Of a stretch of DNA of 33,358 bases, positions 1 to 7,762 are shown one piece after another. This DNA comes from Thermodesulfobacteriota bacterium (GTDB taxonomy: Bacteria; Desulfobacterota; Anaeroferrophillalia; Anaeroferrophillales; Tharpellaceae), in assembly GCA_024762675.1 (NCBI GenBank), contig JANTGZ010000016.1:1-33358 (forward strand). The letters are read 5' to 3'. The notes beneath the pieces were generated by a model. It was not told the DNA's origin, searched no databases, and was given only the letters and a program-made list of their open reading frames with translations. The translations under genes were made by a program, and so were the position numbers. Numbering within the stretch: position 1 is the first letter of the stretch; the number at the start of each line of letters is the position of its first letter.

Positions 1-146
1 AGAGGGGTGTCCGCCAGACGTGACATCTCGATGATGACTACCGAAAGATCGATGCCGGCACCATAAAAAGAGAGCAGAGCCAGGGCGGCAATCACCACGA
101 ACAGGGGACTGCCAAGCAGGGCCAGCGCAAAAATCATGAATTTCAT
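1..146 (-). CDS. TRAP transporter large permease (DctM-like), N-terminal fragment cut by window edge
   Basis: This is the first 48 codons of a gene that runs off the left edge. The translation begins MKFMIFALALLGSPLFVVIA and continues as hydrophobic sequence with FYGAGIDLSVVIIEMSRLADTPL, which is the usual N-terminal helix pattern of the TRAP large membrane subunit (DctM/TatM). The start ATG at 144-146 lies 5 bases after the stop of the small permease, so the two are surely co-transcribed. The large subunit forms the sodium-driven elevator that moves the substrate across the inner membrane. The identification rests on the short sequence plus its place after a binding protein and a small permease; the rest of the protein is not visible. 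Confidence 0.85.
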   Translation of the reverse strand, partial: MKFMIFALALLGSPLFVVIAALALLSFYGAGIDLSVVIIEMSRLADTP

Positions 147-151
147 CAGGT

Positions 152-679
152 TTATCCGGAGATCGATTTTGAGGAGCTGCCTGGCGGCAGTAGCAGCCCA
201 ACACCATGATCATAAAACTTAGCTGAAAAGCGCGCCGCCATCAAGGCAAAAGCGAATGGAAATATGAGATTCAAGGCCCAAACAGGAATTCCAACAAGCT
301 CACGCCCGCTATCAAAGGCGATCTCGTTTTTGACAAATAAGAAGGCGGCCCAGGTGAGAAAACCGCAGACCACTGCGGCAAAGAGATTAAGGAGTAAATT
401 GAGCCATAGACTTCCTCGACCCGGCAATAGATGAGAAAAAATATCGATCGTTATATGTTTGCCATATCTGGTTGCCAAAGCTGCCCCGAGCATACCAACC
501 CAGAGGACAAGGTAACGTAACAGGGGGTCAACCCAAACCAAACCACTGTCAAAAAGGGTGCGCATGAAGATCTGGAGAGAGGCAAGAAAAATCATAGCCA
601 GCAACAAAAGGGAGATAAAAATCTCTTCCATCTGGTTGAGTCGGTGACCAAGACTTTTCAGTATTTCCAAGACAGACAC
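152..679 (-). CDS. TRAP transporter small permease (DctQ-like)
   Basis: This 175-residue membrane protein has four hydrophobic segments, at about residues 20-41, 48-68, 92-114 and 131-150, the normal layout of the TRAP small subunit. Family signatures are visible: FMRTLFDSGLVWVDPLLRYL after helix 1 and ALATRYGKHITIDIFSHLLP after helix 2. The small subunit packs against the large permease in the inner membrane. The start is a GTG at 677-679, three bases after the binding-protein stop, and no strong ribosome binding site precedes it, so translation is probably coupled. The gene lies in the order TatT, binding protein, small permease, large permease. Confidence 0.92.
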   Translation of the reverse strand: MSVLEILKSLGHRLNQMEEIFISLLLLAMIFLASLQIFMRTLFDSGLVWVDPLLRYLVLWVGMLGAALATRYGKHITIDIFSHLLPGRGSLWLNLLLNLFAAVVCGFLTWAAFLFVKNEIAFDSGRELVGIPVWALNLIFPFAFALMAARFSAKFYDHGVGLLLPPGSSSKSISG

Positions 680-682
680 CGC

Positions 683-1723
683 TTACTTAAGCTTACGGTA
701 GGCTTTGAGAATTTTCATCATTTCGTTATAGATTTCAGCGGAAAAATAGTTCCCGACACTTTTCTTGACAGCCTGGTCGCGGAATTCGGCCAGAGTTGCA
801 TTTGCGGCAGGATCCGCCGGAATCACAGAAATTCCGTTGGTCTTTAGCGTCTCCAGTGCCTCGAGATTAGTACGTCTCGTATCATCTTTGAGTTTTCCGG
901 AAAAATATTTTCCGGCCGCTTTCCTGATAATATCAATATGGCCCTCGGGCAACCGGTCAAATGCTTTCTTGTCTATGACCAGAGCGCCATAGGCATAACC
1001 AAAGGGAAGATCGGTAATATATTTTATCTTGGTGAACCACTGCAGAACAATAGATCCGTAATAGCTGTTAAAAACTGTATTGACCATACCAGTCTGCAGA
1101 GAGACCAGAACATCCGGCAAAGAGAGTGGAATCGGAGAGATCCCCACCGCTTTCACAAAAGCAAGGTTGACCGGATCTCCTTCCGGGGCCCAGCTTTTAC
1201 TATGCCTGAGATCCTCAAGGGTAGAGATCGGGATTGTCGACATCGTATAGATGAAACCAACTTCAGACATCGCGATGAGAACCATACCCTTTTCAGCAAA
1301 AGCTTCATTCTGGCGCTCCATCAGTTTTTCCAGGACTTCATCAACCTCTTCGTAGGATTGGAAAAGGTAGGGAATACCCATTACCCGAAAATCGGGTACG
1401 ATCTCTCCGATACCGGTCATTGTAAAACCGGCACCCTGCAACTGGCCGATCTTCATTTTACGAAACATCGCCCGATCATCACCCATGACACCACCGGCAT
1501 AGACTTTAAAACCGACTTCACCGCCGCTCTTTTCCTTAACCTCCTGAGCAAACTGATCAAACCGCTGAGCCCAAATACTGCCTGCAGGAGCCAGGCTGGC
1601 CATTTTAAAGAGATATTTCGGCCGCTTGGCATCAGCCTCACCGACCACCACAGAAAAATTTAAGATCAGTACGAAAAACAGAAACAGGAGACCGAAACTA
1701 TAACTTTCTTTCCACAATCGCAT
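683..1723 (-). CDS. TRAP transporter periplasmic substrate-binding protein, TatP (TatT-associated) subfamily
   Basis: The 346-residue protein has an N-terminal hydrophobic export segment (about residues 9-28, followed by VVVGEADAK). The body is a DctP-type solute receptor: MASLAPAGSIWAQRFDQFAQ at the start of the mature domain and SLPDVLVSLQTGMVNTVFNS in the second lobe. At the place where classical DctP proteins have an Arg-containing KxRxxG motif that pairs with a substrate carboxylate, this one reads SKSWAPEGDPVNLAFVKAVG. I recall that pattern from receptors that work with a TatT lipoprotein (the Treponema Tp0957/Tp0956 type), and a TatT gene lies just upstream. The ligand may therefore be hydrophobic or not a simple carboxylate; this is inference. 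A fair ribosome binding site (AAAGGA) precedes the ATG. Confidence 0.9.
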   Translation of the reverse strand: MRLWKESYSFGLLFLFFVLILNFSVVVGEADAKRPKYLFKMASLAPAGSIWAQRFDQFAQEVKEKSGGEVGFKVYAGGVMGDDRAMFRKMKIGQLQGAGFTMTGIGEIVPDFRVMGIPYLFQSYEEVDEVLEKLMERQNEAFAEKGMVLIAMSEVGFIYTMSTIPISTLEDLRHSKSWAPEGDPVNLAFVKAVGISPIPLSLPDVLVSLQTGMVNTVFNSYYGSIVLQWFTKIKYITDLPFGYAYGALVIDKKAFDRLPEGHIDIIRKAAGKYFSGKLKDDTRRTNLEALETLKTNGISVIPADPAANATLAEFRDQAVKKSVGNYFSAEIYNEMMKILKAYRKLK

Positions 1724-1736
1724 ACTTTAAAATCCT

Positions 1737-2606
1737 TTAAAAAATATCGTCGATCAGCTCTAATAGTTCAGCGGCTTTTTTTTGAGCCAGACGGTTAGCG
1801 GTTACCATCTCGTTTTCGACCAGCGGTCGCGAAAGTATTTCCTTGAGAAGATCTTCAAAGAGCTCTCGATTAAAAGTTTGCCGGGCATAAGTATCCGCAA
1901 AAGCAACTTGGGCCGGCCAGTATTGGCGCTGGCTCAAAACCAGAGATCTCTCAAAATGACGACGGCCGACCTCCGGCTTACCACCCAGCATCGGCGACAG
2001 GGAGCAATAAATACTCCCCAAAACAAGATGGGCCGAACCGAAATAAGTAGACTCATCAAGCTCAACCACCCTCAACATAATCTCTTCGACTTTCGGCAGG
2101 TCAACCAAAGCCGCCGGACTGCCTCCCTGCATTTTAATCCACAAGGCCCAAGCCTGTCCCCCCCAAAAAAGATCTGCCGCATCAGCTTTGCCAAATGATG
2201 ACAAGGACTGCTTAAAAACGGCCAAAGGCTGTTTGACATTCTCCTTAAATTCCCGATTTAAGCTGAGCAGTTGAAAACCATAACGCCGAGCTTTTTCACT
2301 GGCAAGGCGAGCTCTCTCAAGCTTACCGGTTTCATCTAACAAAATGGCATATGCACTGAAGGCCCGGGTTCCAGCCCTGAGCAGTTCCGGATTTTCAGGA
2401 TCTGAAGTGATAAACCCATTGATCATCAAAAGCAACGTCGGACTGCCGTCGACAAGAAGCTCAATATCGGTCTCCTGTTCCAGCGAAAGAGTCAAAGGTT
2501 CAAGCAGAGGCTCGACCATTAAAGAGGCACAACCTCCTAAGCCAACAAGCAAAAAGAGGAGGCCCAACTTGAAAATAATGACTTTTACAAACCTTCTTTT
2601 ATTCAT
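1737..2606 (-). CDS. TatT-like TRAP-associated TPR lipoprotein
   Basis: This 289-residue protein has a lipoprotein signal peptide: a basic start (MNKRRF), a hydrophobic stretch, and a lipobox LGGC with the lipidated Cys at residue 26. The mature part is helical with TPR-like repeats, for example the segments near LLRAGTRAFSAYAILLDETG and STYFGSAHLVLGSIYCSL, and it carries the GGKPEVGRRHFERSL stretch typical of the TatT family. TatT proteins (Treponema Tp0956) form a homotrimer that docks periplasmic receptors of the TatP kind and have been proposed to shuttle hydrophobic ligands. Its stop is 13 bp before the TatP gene, so the four genes form one operon. Function is assigned from family and context; the ligand is unknown. 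Confidence 0.85.
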   Translation of the reverse strand: MNKRRFVKVIIFKLGLLFLLVGLGGCASLMVEPLLEPLTLSLEQETDIELLVDGSPTLLLMINGFITSDPENPELLRAGTRAFSAYAILLDETGKLERARLASEKARRYGFQLLSLNREFKENVKQPLAVFKQSLSSFGKADAADLFWGGQAWALWIKMQGGSPAALVDLPKVEEIMLRVVELDESTYFGSAHLVLGSIYCSLSPMLGGKPEVGRRHFERSLVLSQRQYWPAQVAFADTYARQTFNRELFEDLLKEILSRPLVENEMVTANRLAQKKAAELLELIDDIF

Positions 2607-2629
2607 AGGAACAGTTGAAAAATATCTTT

Positions 2630-2781
2630 GCTACCCCTCTAATGCGGGAATGATCCCCGCAACCCAGTTCGGGCCTTTTGGGCCCGCAAATAAGTAACTC
2701 TTATCAGAACATTTTCTTGTCAGAAAACAAGAAAATAACCTGTAAGGTACTAATCAGACTCTGCTAAATCAGAGGGGTAGC
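2630..2781. repeat. 152-bp palindromic intergenic element with 14-bp terminal inverted repeats (MITE-like)
   Basis: The ends are inverted copies: GCTACCCCTCTAAT at 2630-2643 and its complement (one mismatch) at 2768-2781. Three hairpins lie inside: GCGGG/CCCGC at 2644-2660, CGGGCC/GGCCCG at 2670-2686, and ATTTTCTTG/CAAGAAAAT at 2711-2736. I see no target-site duplication and no reading frame. It could be a small non-autonomous element, a decayed repeat, or simply a cluster of RNA structures ending the oxidoreductase transcript. It fills nearly all of the 201-bp gap between that gene and the TRAP operon. Confidence 0.45.
2711..2736 (-). terminator. Possible terminator hairpin after the aldehyde oxidoreductase gene
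   Basis: A perfect 9-bp stem (ATTTTCTTG/CAAGAAAAT) with an 8-base loop lies about 70 bases past the stop of the leftward oxidoreductase gene. The stem is AT-rich and is not followed by a long T run, so it would be a weak intrinsic terminator at best. The GC-rich hairpin at 2670-2686 (loop TTTTG) is a second candidate in the same gap. Confidence 0.35.
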
Positions 2782-2807
2782 TGACTGTTATGAAAAGAGC
2801 AAATCTT

Positions 2808-4541
2808 CTAGAAATTCCAGAATTCGTCGATCTCCGCATCGCTGAAATCCCATACGGCATCATGGGGCGGCACGCTTTCATCAACAAAGAATTCAGGCAG
2901 ACGGTCGTGGGCGTTGGTAAAGCCGGCGGCCTGATTAAAGGCGCGTTCGGTTTTCAGGACCGACATACCCAGAGCCGTCACATCATCACCAGTCAAAGAG
3001 ATGCCGTAACGAGCATTGAGCATATCAACTACCGCCGGCAGGGCGGTAGCGTCATCGAGAACCGCAAATGCAACAAAGATACAGAGTCCGGTACTGTCAA
3101 CCGCAGCCGTCGCAATCTGGAGATTACGAGAGAGTTCGACCTGGCCCTCTTTCTGTAAAGGATCGACAAAGCCGCCACTTTTAAGAATATTGGTAGCTAC
3201 CGTATAACCCGCAGTATGGTCAGCGCCCATGGTCGAAGTACAATAGGTAATACCAATCCCCTTAACCGAACGGGGGTCATAAGCCGGAATCGCCTGATCT
3301 TTGACTACCGGCACTCGGGTTAAACCATAGATTTTACCAGTAACCGCCGCCCCGGAACCGATAATACGACCCAGCGGACTCCCATCTTTAATCTCCTGGA
3401 GAAGTTTGAGGAATCCCGGCCCGTCACCAAACTCGATAACCCCAGCCTCCATCGCCACCCCGATAGTAACCGCGACCTCTATTGAATCGACGCCAATATC
3501 ATCCATAATACTGTCAGCCTGGGCCAAGATATCGAGATCGTCAATACAGCAATGGGCTCCCATAGCCCAGATCGACTCATATTCGAAACCGGAGGTCACA
3601 TAATTCCCCTCCTTGTCAACAAAGACCTGGGAACACTGCATGACACAACCGGCATGGCAGCCATGTTTGGCCTTGCCACCCCGAGCTTCAATCAGCTCAG
3701 CCATCTTTTCACCGCTGATCATCTCATGCTGATCAAATTGACCACTGCGAAAATTTTTCGACGGCAACCCCCCGACCTCATTAACAATATTGATCAAGAC
3801 GTTGGTCCCATAAGCACCCAAGGCGGAACCACAAACCGGATGATCGATCAAAGCTTTGGCAAAAGTTTTGGCCGCCCCTTTGAACTTCTCTTCATCTACC
3901 AGGGCAACACTTTTAGGAGCATCAGAGGCATCAATAGAGATATATTTGACCCCTTTTGAACCCATTACCGCGCCCAAACCGCCACGACCCAGACTACGGA
4001 ATTTACTATCCGGATCTTTAACCGAGATATTGGCCGCAAGCTGACAACGCTCACCCGCCTGACCGATACTTAAAAGACCGCAATCTTTCTGACCGGCCTT
4101 TTCCAAAGCTTCGACTACGTCAAAGTTTCCGGCTCCAACAAGCTCATTTTCCGCGGTAATCTCAACCCCTGCAGAGGTAACCTTCAATGCGTAAAATTGA
4201 CACTCAGCCGGCACGCCCTCAATGATCAGGGCCTTAATCCCCATACGGGCCAGAAGTTGGGCGGCGGTACCACCGGAGTTACTCTCCTTGATCGTTCCGG
4301 TCAAGGGACTTTTAGCCCCGGCCGAGAGCCGGCCGGAATTAGCAGCCCGGGTTCCGGAGAGTAGCCCGGGAGCAAAAACCAGTTTATTATACTTACCCAA
4401 AGGATGACAGGTCGGAGGCACTTCAGCACCTACAATCGCCGAGGTCAAAGCCCGCCCGCCAAGACCCTGCAAGGCCGCCGGAACATCTTCAATCTTGACA
4501 CTCAGATCACCCATGTTGATACGAAAAATTTTCTCAGCCAT
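2808..4541 (-). CDS. aor: Aldehyde:ferredoxin oxidoreductase (tungsten/molybdopterin AOR family)
   Basis: Members of this family oxidise aldehydes to carboxylic acids at a tungsten- or molybdenum-bis-pterin site and pass electrons to ferredoxin through one [4Fe-4S] cluster in the cytoplasm. The 577-residue protein is of normal length. Cluster ligands are visible as C295, C299 and C303 (HGCHAGCVMQCSQV) plus C487 (DSTGLC). The N-terminal pterin domain has NSGGTAAQLLARMGIKALII, and RSLGRGGLGAVMGSKGVK is at about 182-199. The first ligand spacing is CX3C, whereas Pyrococcus AOR has CX2C; I believe this is normal for one bacterial subgroup. An in-frame ATG lies 11 codons upstream, but the ATG at 4539-4541 is preceded by AAAGGAGGAGAGATC, so I choose it. 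The true aldehyde is unknown. Confidence 0.93.
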   Translation of the reverse strand: MAEKIFRINMGDLSVKIEDVPAALQGLGGRALTSAIVGAEVPPTCHPLGKYNKLVFAPGLLSGTRAANSGRLSAGAKSPLTGTIKESNSGGTAAQLLARMGIKALIIEGVPAECQFYALKVTSAGVEITAENELVGAGNFDVVEALEKAGQKDCGLLSIGQAGERCQLAANISVKDPDSKFRSLGRGGLGAVMGSKGVKYISIDASDAPKSVALVDEEKFKGAAKTFAKALIDHPVCGSALGAYGTNVLINIVNEVGGLPSKNFRSGQFDQHEMISGEKMAELIEARGGKAKHGCHAGCVMQCSQVFVDKEGNYVTSGFEYESIWAMGAHCCIDDLDILAQADSIMDDIGVDSIEVAVTIGVAMEAGVIEFGDGPGFLKLLQEIKDGSPLGRIIGSGAAVTGKIYGLTRVPVVKDQAIPAYDPRSVKGIGITYCTSTMGADHTAGYTVATNILKSGGFVDPLQKEGQVELSRNLQIATAAVDSTGLCIFVAFAVLDDATALPAVVDMLNARYGISLTGDDVTALGMSVLKTERAFNQAAGFTNAHDRLPEFFVDESVPPHDAVWDFSDAEIDEFWNF

Positions 4542-4645
4542 GATCTCTCCTCCTTTGTTAATGTTCAATTTCACGTTACAGCTTAATACCGCGCCAATCT
4601 ACAACCCCCAACTCAGTCGAGACAAATGCAATAACACGTTGGCAA

Positions 4646-4673
4646 CTTGACACAGGATTATACTACAGTCAAG
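4646..4673. promoter_or_regulatory. Inverted repeat CTTGAC-N16-GTCAAG around the -10 of the oxidoreductase promoter
   Basis: Two perfect 6-base arms flank the -10 hexamer with 5 bases on each side, a position where a bound repressor would block polymerase. A related TTGAC/GTCAA palindrome encloses the -10 of the enoyl-CoA hydratase operon at 23788-23814. Short arms make chance occurrence possible. Confidence 0.3.
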
Positions 4674-4684
4674 ATGAATTTTAA
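4657..4684 (-). promoter_or_regulatory. Candidate sigma-70 promoter for the aldehyde oxidoreductase
   Basis: Read leftward, a perfect -10 TATAAT (4657-4662) is preceded after 16 bp by TTAAAA (4679-4684), a 4/6 match to the -35 box. It would give an RNA leader of roughly 110 bases before the ATG at 4541. The -10 is enclosed by the inverted repeat at 4646-4673. Confidence 0.45.
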
Positions 4685-4849
4685 CTTATTGATTTACCAG
4701 TCAAGAAACTGCGACAAAGACCGCTAACAACTATAGTGAAAGGGTCTTAAAAACAGAAAAAAATGCTACACAAAATATTGGGAATCACCCTTTAATTTTC
4801 GACAATGGGTGCCCCACTTTCATTGACATATTTTACCGGCGAATATTTT

Positions 4850-5353
4850 TCATTCATTTTTTAATTCAAAATATTGTTCAGCCACCTCAGTCCCCCAACA
4901 GACGCCTCTTTGTTGCTTAATAAGCTTAAAGCCCACCTTTTCATAAAGGTGCCTTGCCACATCAAGTCCTTCGAAGGTAAAAAGATATGTCTTTTTGTAG
5001 CCTTTACTCTTACAAAAATCGATGGCTAGACTGATAAGCTTACCACCAACTCCTTTGCCCCGCAAAGCCTCAGATATTATGAACCATCTTAGATGAGCGC
5101 CTTCAGTCTCAGCCTGAATACCATCAATAACAATTGAACCTTCAACCCGGCCATTCACTGTGACAAGCCAAACTCCATCACTATTTTTATCATATCGCTG
5201 AAGAAACTCCGAAAGTTCAGTGGCGACCTTTGCCTCAAAATAGAGCCCAAATTTCCAATGATCATAGTAGTAGGTACTGTGGAGTTCAACAATCCTACCG
5301 ATTGAACCAGGTATATATCCACTTTCTATCTTAAATTCCGGCACAATATTCAT
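4850..5353 (-). CDS. GNAT-family N-acetyltransferase
   Basis: The 167-residue protein has the GNAT core: strand-rich N-terminus (GVWLVTVNGRVEGSIVIDG, about 60-78), HLRWFIISEALRGKGVGGKL with the acetyl-CoA pyrophosphate loop RGKGVGG at 98-104, helix 3 following, and the motif B region DVARHLYEKVGFKLI at about 131-145. Such proteins transfer an acyl group from acyl-CoA to an amine; the acceptor cannot be told from sequence. Similar domains occur C-terminal to MarR regulators, but no MarR domain is present here. It starts 55 bp after the acyl-CoA dehydrogenase stop, with no good ribosome binding site, and is probably the last gene of that transcription unit. Confidence 0.88.
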   Translation of the reverse strand: MNIVPEFKIESGYIPGSIGRIVELHSTYYYDHWKFGLYFEAKVATELSEFLQRYDKNSDGVWLVTVNGRVEGSIVIDGIQAETEGAHLRWFIISEALRGKGVGGKLISLAIDFCKSKGYKKTYLFTFEGLDVARHLYEKVGFKLIKQQRGVCWGTEVAEQYFELKNE

Positions 5354-5408
5354 GGTTAATTATCGCTTGCAAAGACCAAATCTGCAATACAGGTTAAAAG
5401 AGGTGCTG

Positions 5409-6653
5409 CTATTCAAATATTTTTTCATCTACGGCATCATATTCCGCCGCATCACATTCAAGATCTCGACTGGCACCGGTTGATTTTATTTCCCAATACT
5501 CTTTGTACCATTCAGTGGCAATGATTAGTGACATAACCTCATTAGTTCCGGTCCAGATAGAAGCAAGTCTTAAGTCCCTGAAAATTCTCTCAACCGGATA
5601 GATATTAGTATATCCAATTCCTCCCATGACTTGCATTGCATTGTGCGCAGCTTTTTGACATGATTCCGTGACGAATTTTTTTGACTCAGAAACCATTCTG
5701 CGTACTCTTCTGGGGTCAATGCCGGCATCTACAGCCTTTGCTGTCACATGGATCATCGCCCTTGCCGCATCCAGCAGGGTTACAGCCTCTGCAATCTGAA
5801 AGCTTACTCCCTGGAAACCGGCAATGGGCCGGCCAAAAGCCTTGCGCCTGGATGTATATCCCGTAGCAACATCGACAGCCGGTCTGGCTGCGCCAATGGT
5901 CATAGCAGCTGTGCCAAGACGTTCCGGAATCATCATGGTTTTAAAAATATCAACCCCCTGGTTAAGGGTTCCGAGGAGATTTTTTTTGGGCACTTTTACA
6001 TCCTTGAACACCAGCCGGCTGGCACCGCCGCCCCGGCATCCCATGAGTCCATAAAGATATTCGCTGTTCACCCCATCACTTCGGTCAACAATAAAACATG
6101 AAATTCCCTTGTGAGGCTCCGCAAGGGGATCTGTTCGGGCATAGACAAGGAAAAAATCAGCCCCTTCTCCTCCCACAATAAAACGTTTTTGACCATTTAT
6201 AAGATAATACTCCCCTTTATCCTCAGCCGTTGTCGTAGTTCCAAAAAAATCCGACCCACCTCTTGGTTCAGTAAGACATTCAGCCGCAAAAACATCCCCC
6301 CTCAGCAGGGGTTTCACATACTGTTCTTTTTGTTCATCATTACCATGGAGAACTACGGCATCGCAAACCAGTTCAGCTCCAACCCCGAAAGTGCAGGCAA
6401 AGATATACCCCAGAACGCCCACTTCCTCCATGACCATGCAGGTGGAGAGCCAGTCCATACCTCTGCCACCCCATTTTTCCGGATACCTGCATCCCATGAG
6501 ATTCCGCCTGCCCGCTTCCTTAAGAAATTCCGTGGGGAATTTGATTTTGTCTTCATCCATATCCAGAATCATCTTTCGAGGAATCGATTTTACAAAATCT
6601 CGGGCTTCATCACGCAACTTCAACTGATTTTCATTCAATAGATAATCAAACAT
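5409..6653 (-). CDS. Acyl-CoA dehydrogenase
   Basis: This 414-residue FAD enzyme would introduce the alpha-beta double bond in an acyl-CoA in the cytoplasm. Visible signatures are AECLTEPRGGSDFFGTTTTA (about 124-143, FAD/substrate loop), the arginine-rich segment YTSRRKAFGRPIAGFQGVSF (266-285), and QVMGGIGYTN (341-350) near the flavin. The usual catalytic Glu of the YEGT motif is replaced: the sequence is IWTGTNEV with Thr at 368. A Glu at 244 (MIPERLG) matches the alternative base position of isovaleryl-CoA and long-chain dehydrogenases, so the enzyme is probably active. The start is the ATG at 6651-6653, because GGAGG lies 4 bases before it; an upstream in-frame ATG includes that site. Substrate is unknown. 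Confidence 0.93.
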   Translation of the reverse strand: MFDYLLNENQLKLRDEARDFVKSIPRKMILDMDEDKIKFPTEFLKEAGRRNLMGCRYPEKWGGRGMDWLSTCMVMEEVGVLGYIFACTFGVGAELVCDAVVLHGNDEQKEQYVKPLLRGDVFAAECLTEPRGGSDFFGTTTTAEDKGEYYLINGQKRFIVGGEGADFFLVYARTDPLAEPHKGISCFIVDRSDGVNSEYLYGLMGCRGGGASRLVFKDVKVPKKNLLGTLNQGVDIFKTMMIPERLGTAAMTIGAARPAVDVATGYTSRRKAFGRPIAGFQGVSFQIAEAVTLLDAARAMIHVTAKAVDAGIDPRRVRRMVSESKKFVTESCQKAAHNAMQVMGGIGYTNIYPVERIFRDLRLASIWTGTNEVMSLIIATEWYKEYWEIKSTGASRDLECDAAEYDAVDEKIFE

Positions 6654-6715
6654 ATAGCCTCCATGCAAATATTTCAGCTACTGATACATCGTTCATATTC
6701 ATCCCAACACAACTC

Positions 6716-7762
6716 TTACATATATTCAAAACGTTTACGATAACGAATAATCTGATAGATAAAGAAAGGACCACCCAACAGGGAAGTCAAAACCCCCACT
6801 TTAAGGTCAACCGGAATAACCAGACGGACACAAAGGTCGGCATAAACCAGAAAAACCGCCCCTAAAAGTCCGGCCAGTGGAATCAGGCGACGATTGTCGG
6901 GGCCGATGATCGCCCGAACCATATGAGGGGCAACCAGGCCGACAAAACCGACAACACCGGCTACTGCAATCGCTCCACCGGTCATCATTGAAGCGGCAAA
7001 AAGAAGAACATTGCGGGCTCGGTTGACCTCAACCCCAAGATTAGCGGCACCCTCTTCACCGAGCATCAGAACATTTAGATCTCGCACATGACAGGAGATT
7101 AAAGCCAACGAAGCCATCGCCGTCAGCGCCACAATCTCAACGTGCATCCAGTTACGGTTATTGAGATCGCCCATCAACCAGGTAACAATAACGCGACCGA
7201 CATCAAATTCTCTGGTACTCAAGGTTATAACAAAAGAGGTCACTGCACCAAGAATTAGATTTAAAGCGATACCGGCAAGGAGCAACGTCGCAATTGAGGT
7301 GCGGCCTGCACTGGTGGCAATTATATAGACGGTAATCAGAGTAACAAGAGCACCGCTTACGGCCATAATCGGCAGAGCCGCCGAAAAAATAGTCGACAAG
7401 CCCAGATAAATAGCTAAAACCGCCCCTAATGCTGCACCGGAGCTGATCCCGATAACCCCGGGACTGGCCATCGGGTTTTTGAAAATCCCCTGCATCACGG
7501 CCCCGGCGACCGCCAGTGAGAAACCGACCAGGGCTGCCGCCAAAACCCTGGGCAGGCGCCCATCCCAGACAATCGCAATCTCCACCGAAGATGGAATTAC
7601 TAAAGTCCGCAAGCCGCATTTTGCGAGAATAATTTCCGCAACCCTACTGCTCTCAAGAGCCCAGGAGCCATGGGTCAATGAGAGGATCACTCCGCCCAGA
7701 AGCAAGAGAATCAGCAAAAACGCCAGACCAATGGTTGCCATCCGCGAACGTTTAGAACTCAT
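6716..7762 (-). CDS. ABC transporter permease, FecCD/BtuC family
   Basis: This 348-residue inner-membrane protein belongs to the FecCD/BtuC permeases that import Fe-siderophores, haem or cobalamin. Signatures include RLPRVLAAALVGFSLAVAGA followed by MQGIFKNPMASPGVIGISSGAALGA (about 65-110) and, near the C-terminus, the coupling segment VGFVGLVAPHMVRAIIGPDNR with RLIPLAGLLGAVFLVYAD. The proposed ATG (7760-7762) overlaps the end of the binding-protein gene (ATGAGTTCTAA), which points to coupled translation; a TTG 12 codons upstream is possible but would extend further into that gene. Its neighbours supply the ATPase and the binding protein, making the importer complete. The ligand cannot be decided from sequence. 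Confidence 0.95.
   Translation of the reverse strand: MSSKRSRMATIGLAFLLILLLLGGVILSLTHGSWALESSRVAEIILAKCGLRTLVIPSSVEIAIVWDGRLPRVLAAALVGFSLAVAGAVMQGIFKNPMASPGVIGISSGAALGAVLAIYLGLSTIFSAALPIMAVSGALVTLITVYIIATSAGRTSIATLLLAGIALNLILGAVTSFVITLSTREFDVGRVIVTWLMGDLNNRNWMHVEIVALTAMASLALISCHVRDLNVLMLGEEGAANLGVEVNRARNVLLFAASMMTGGAIAVAGVVGFVGLVAPHMVRAIIGPDNRRLIPLAGLLGAVFLVYADLCVRLVIPVDLKVGVLTSLLGGPFFIYQIIRYRKRFEYM

Larger units (their letters stand above)
4542..4849. other. 308-bp intergenic region upstream of the aldehyde oxidoreductase
   Basis: No gene is supported here. It holds the ribosome binding site (at about 4545-4555, leftward), a plausible leftward promoter at 4657-4684 and an inverted repeat around its -10 (both listed separately). 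The right part, about 4690-4849, is AT-rich, lies downstream of the acetyltransferase gene, and shows no clear terminator. Confidence 0.6.

Noticed and set aside
938-1663. A 241-codon rightward open frame opposite the TRAP binding protein
   Set aside because: It is antisense to a well-supported gene, has no ribosome binding site, and its translation shows no domain; the length comes from the codon pattern of the opposite strand.
4648-4666. Rightward TTGACA followed by TATACT as a promoter
   Set aside because: The spacing between the two boxes is about 6 bp, far too short, and no rightward gene follows.
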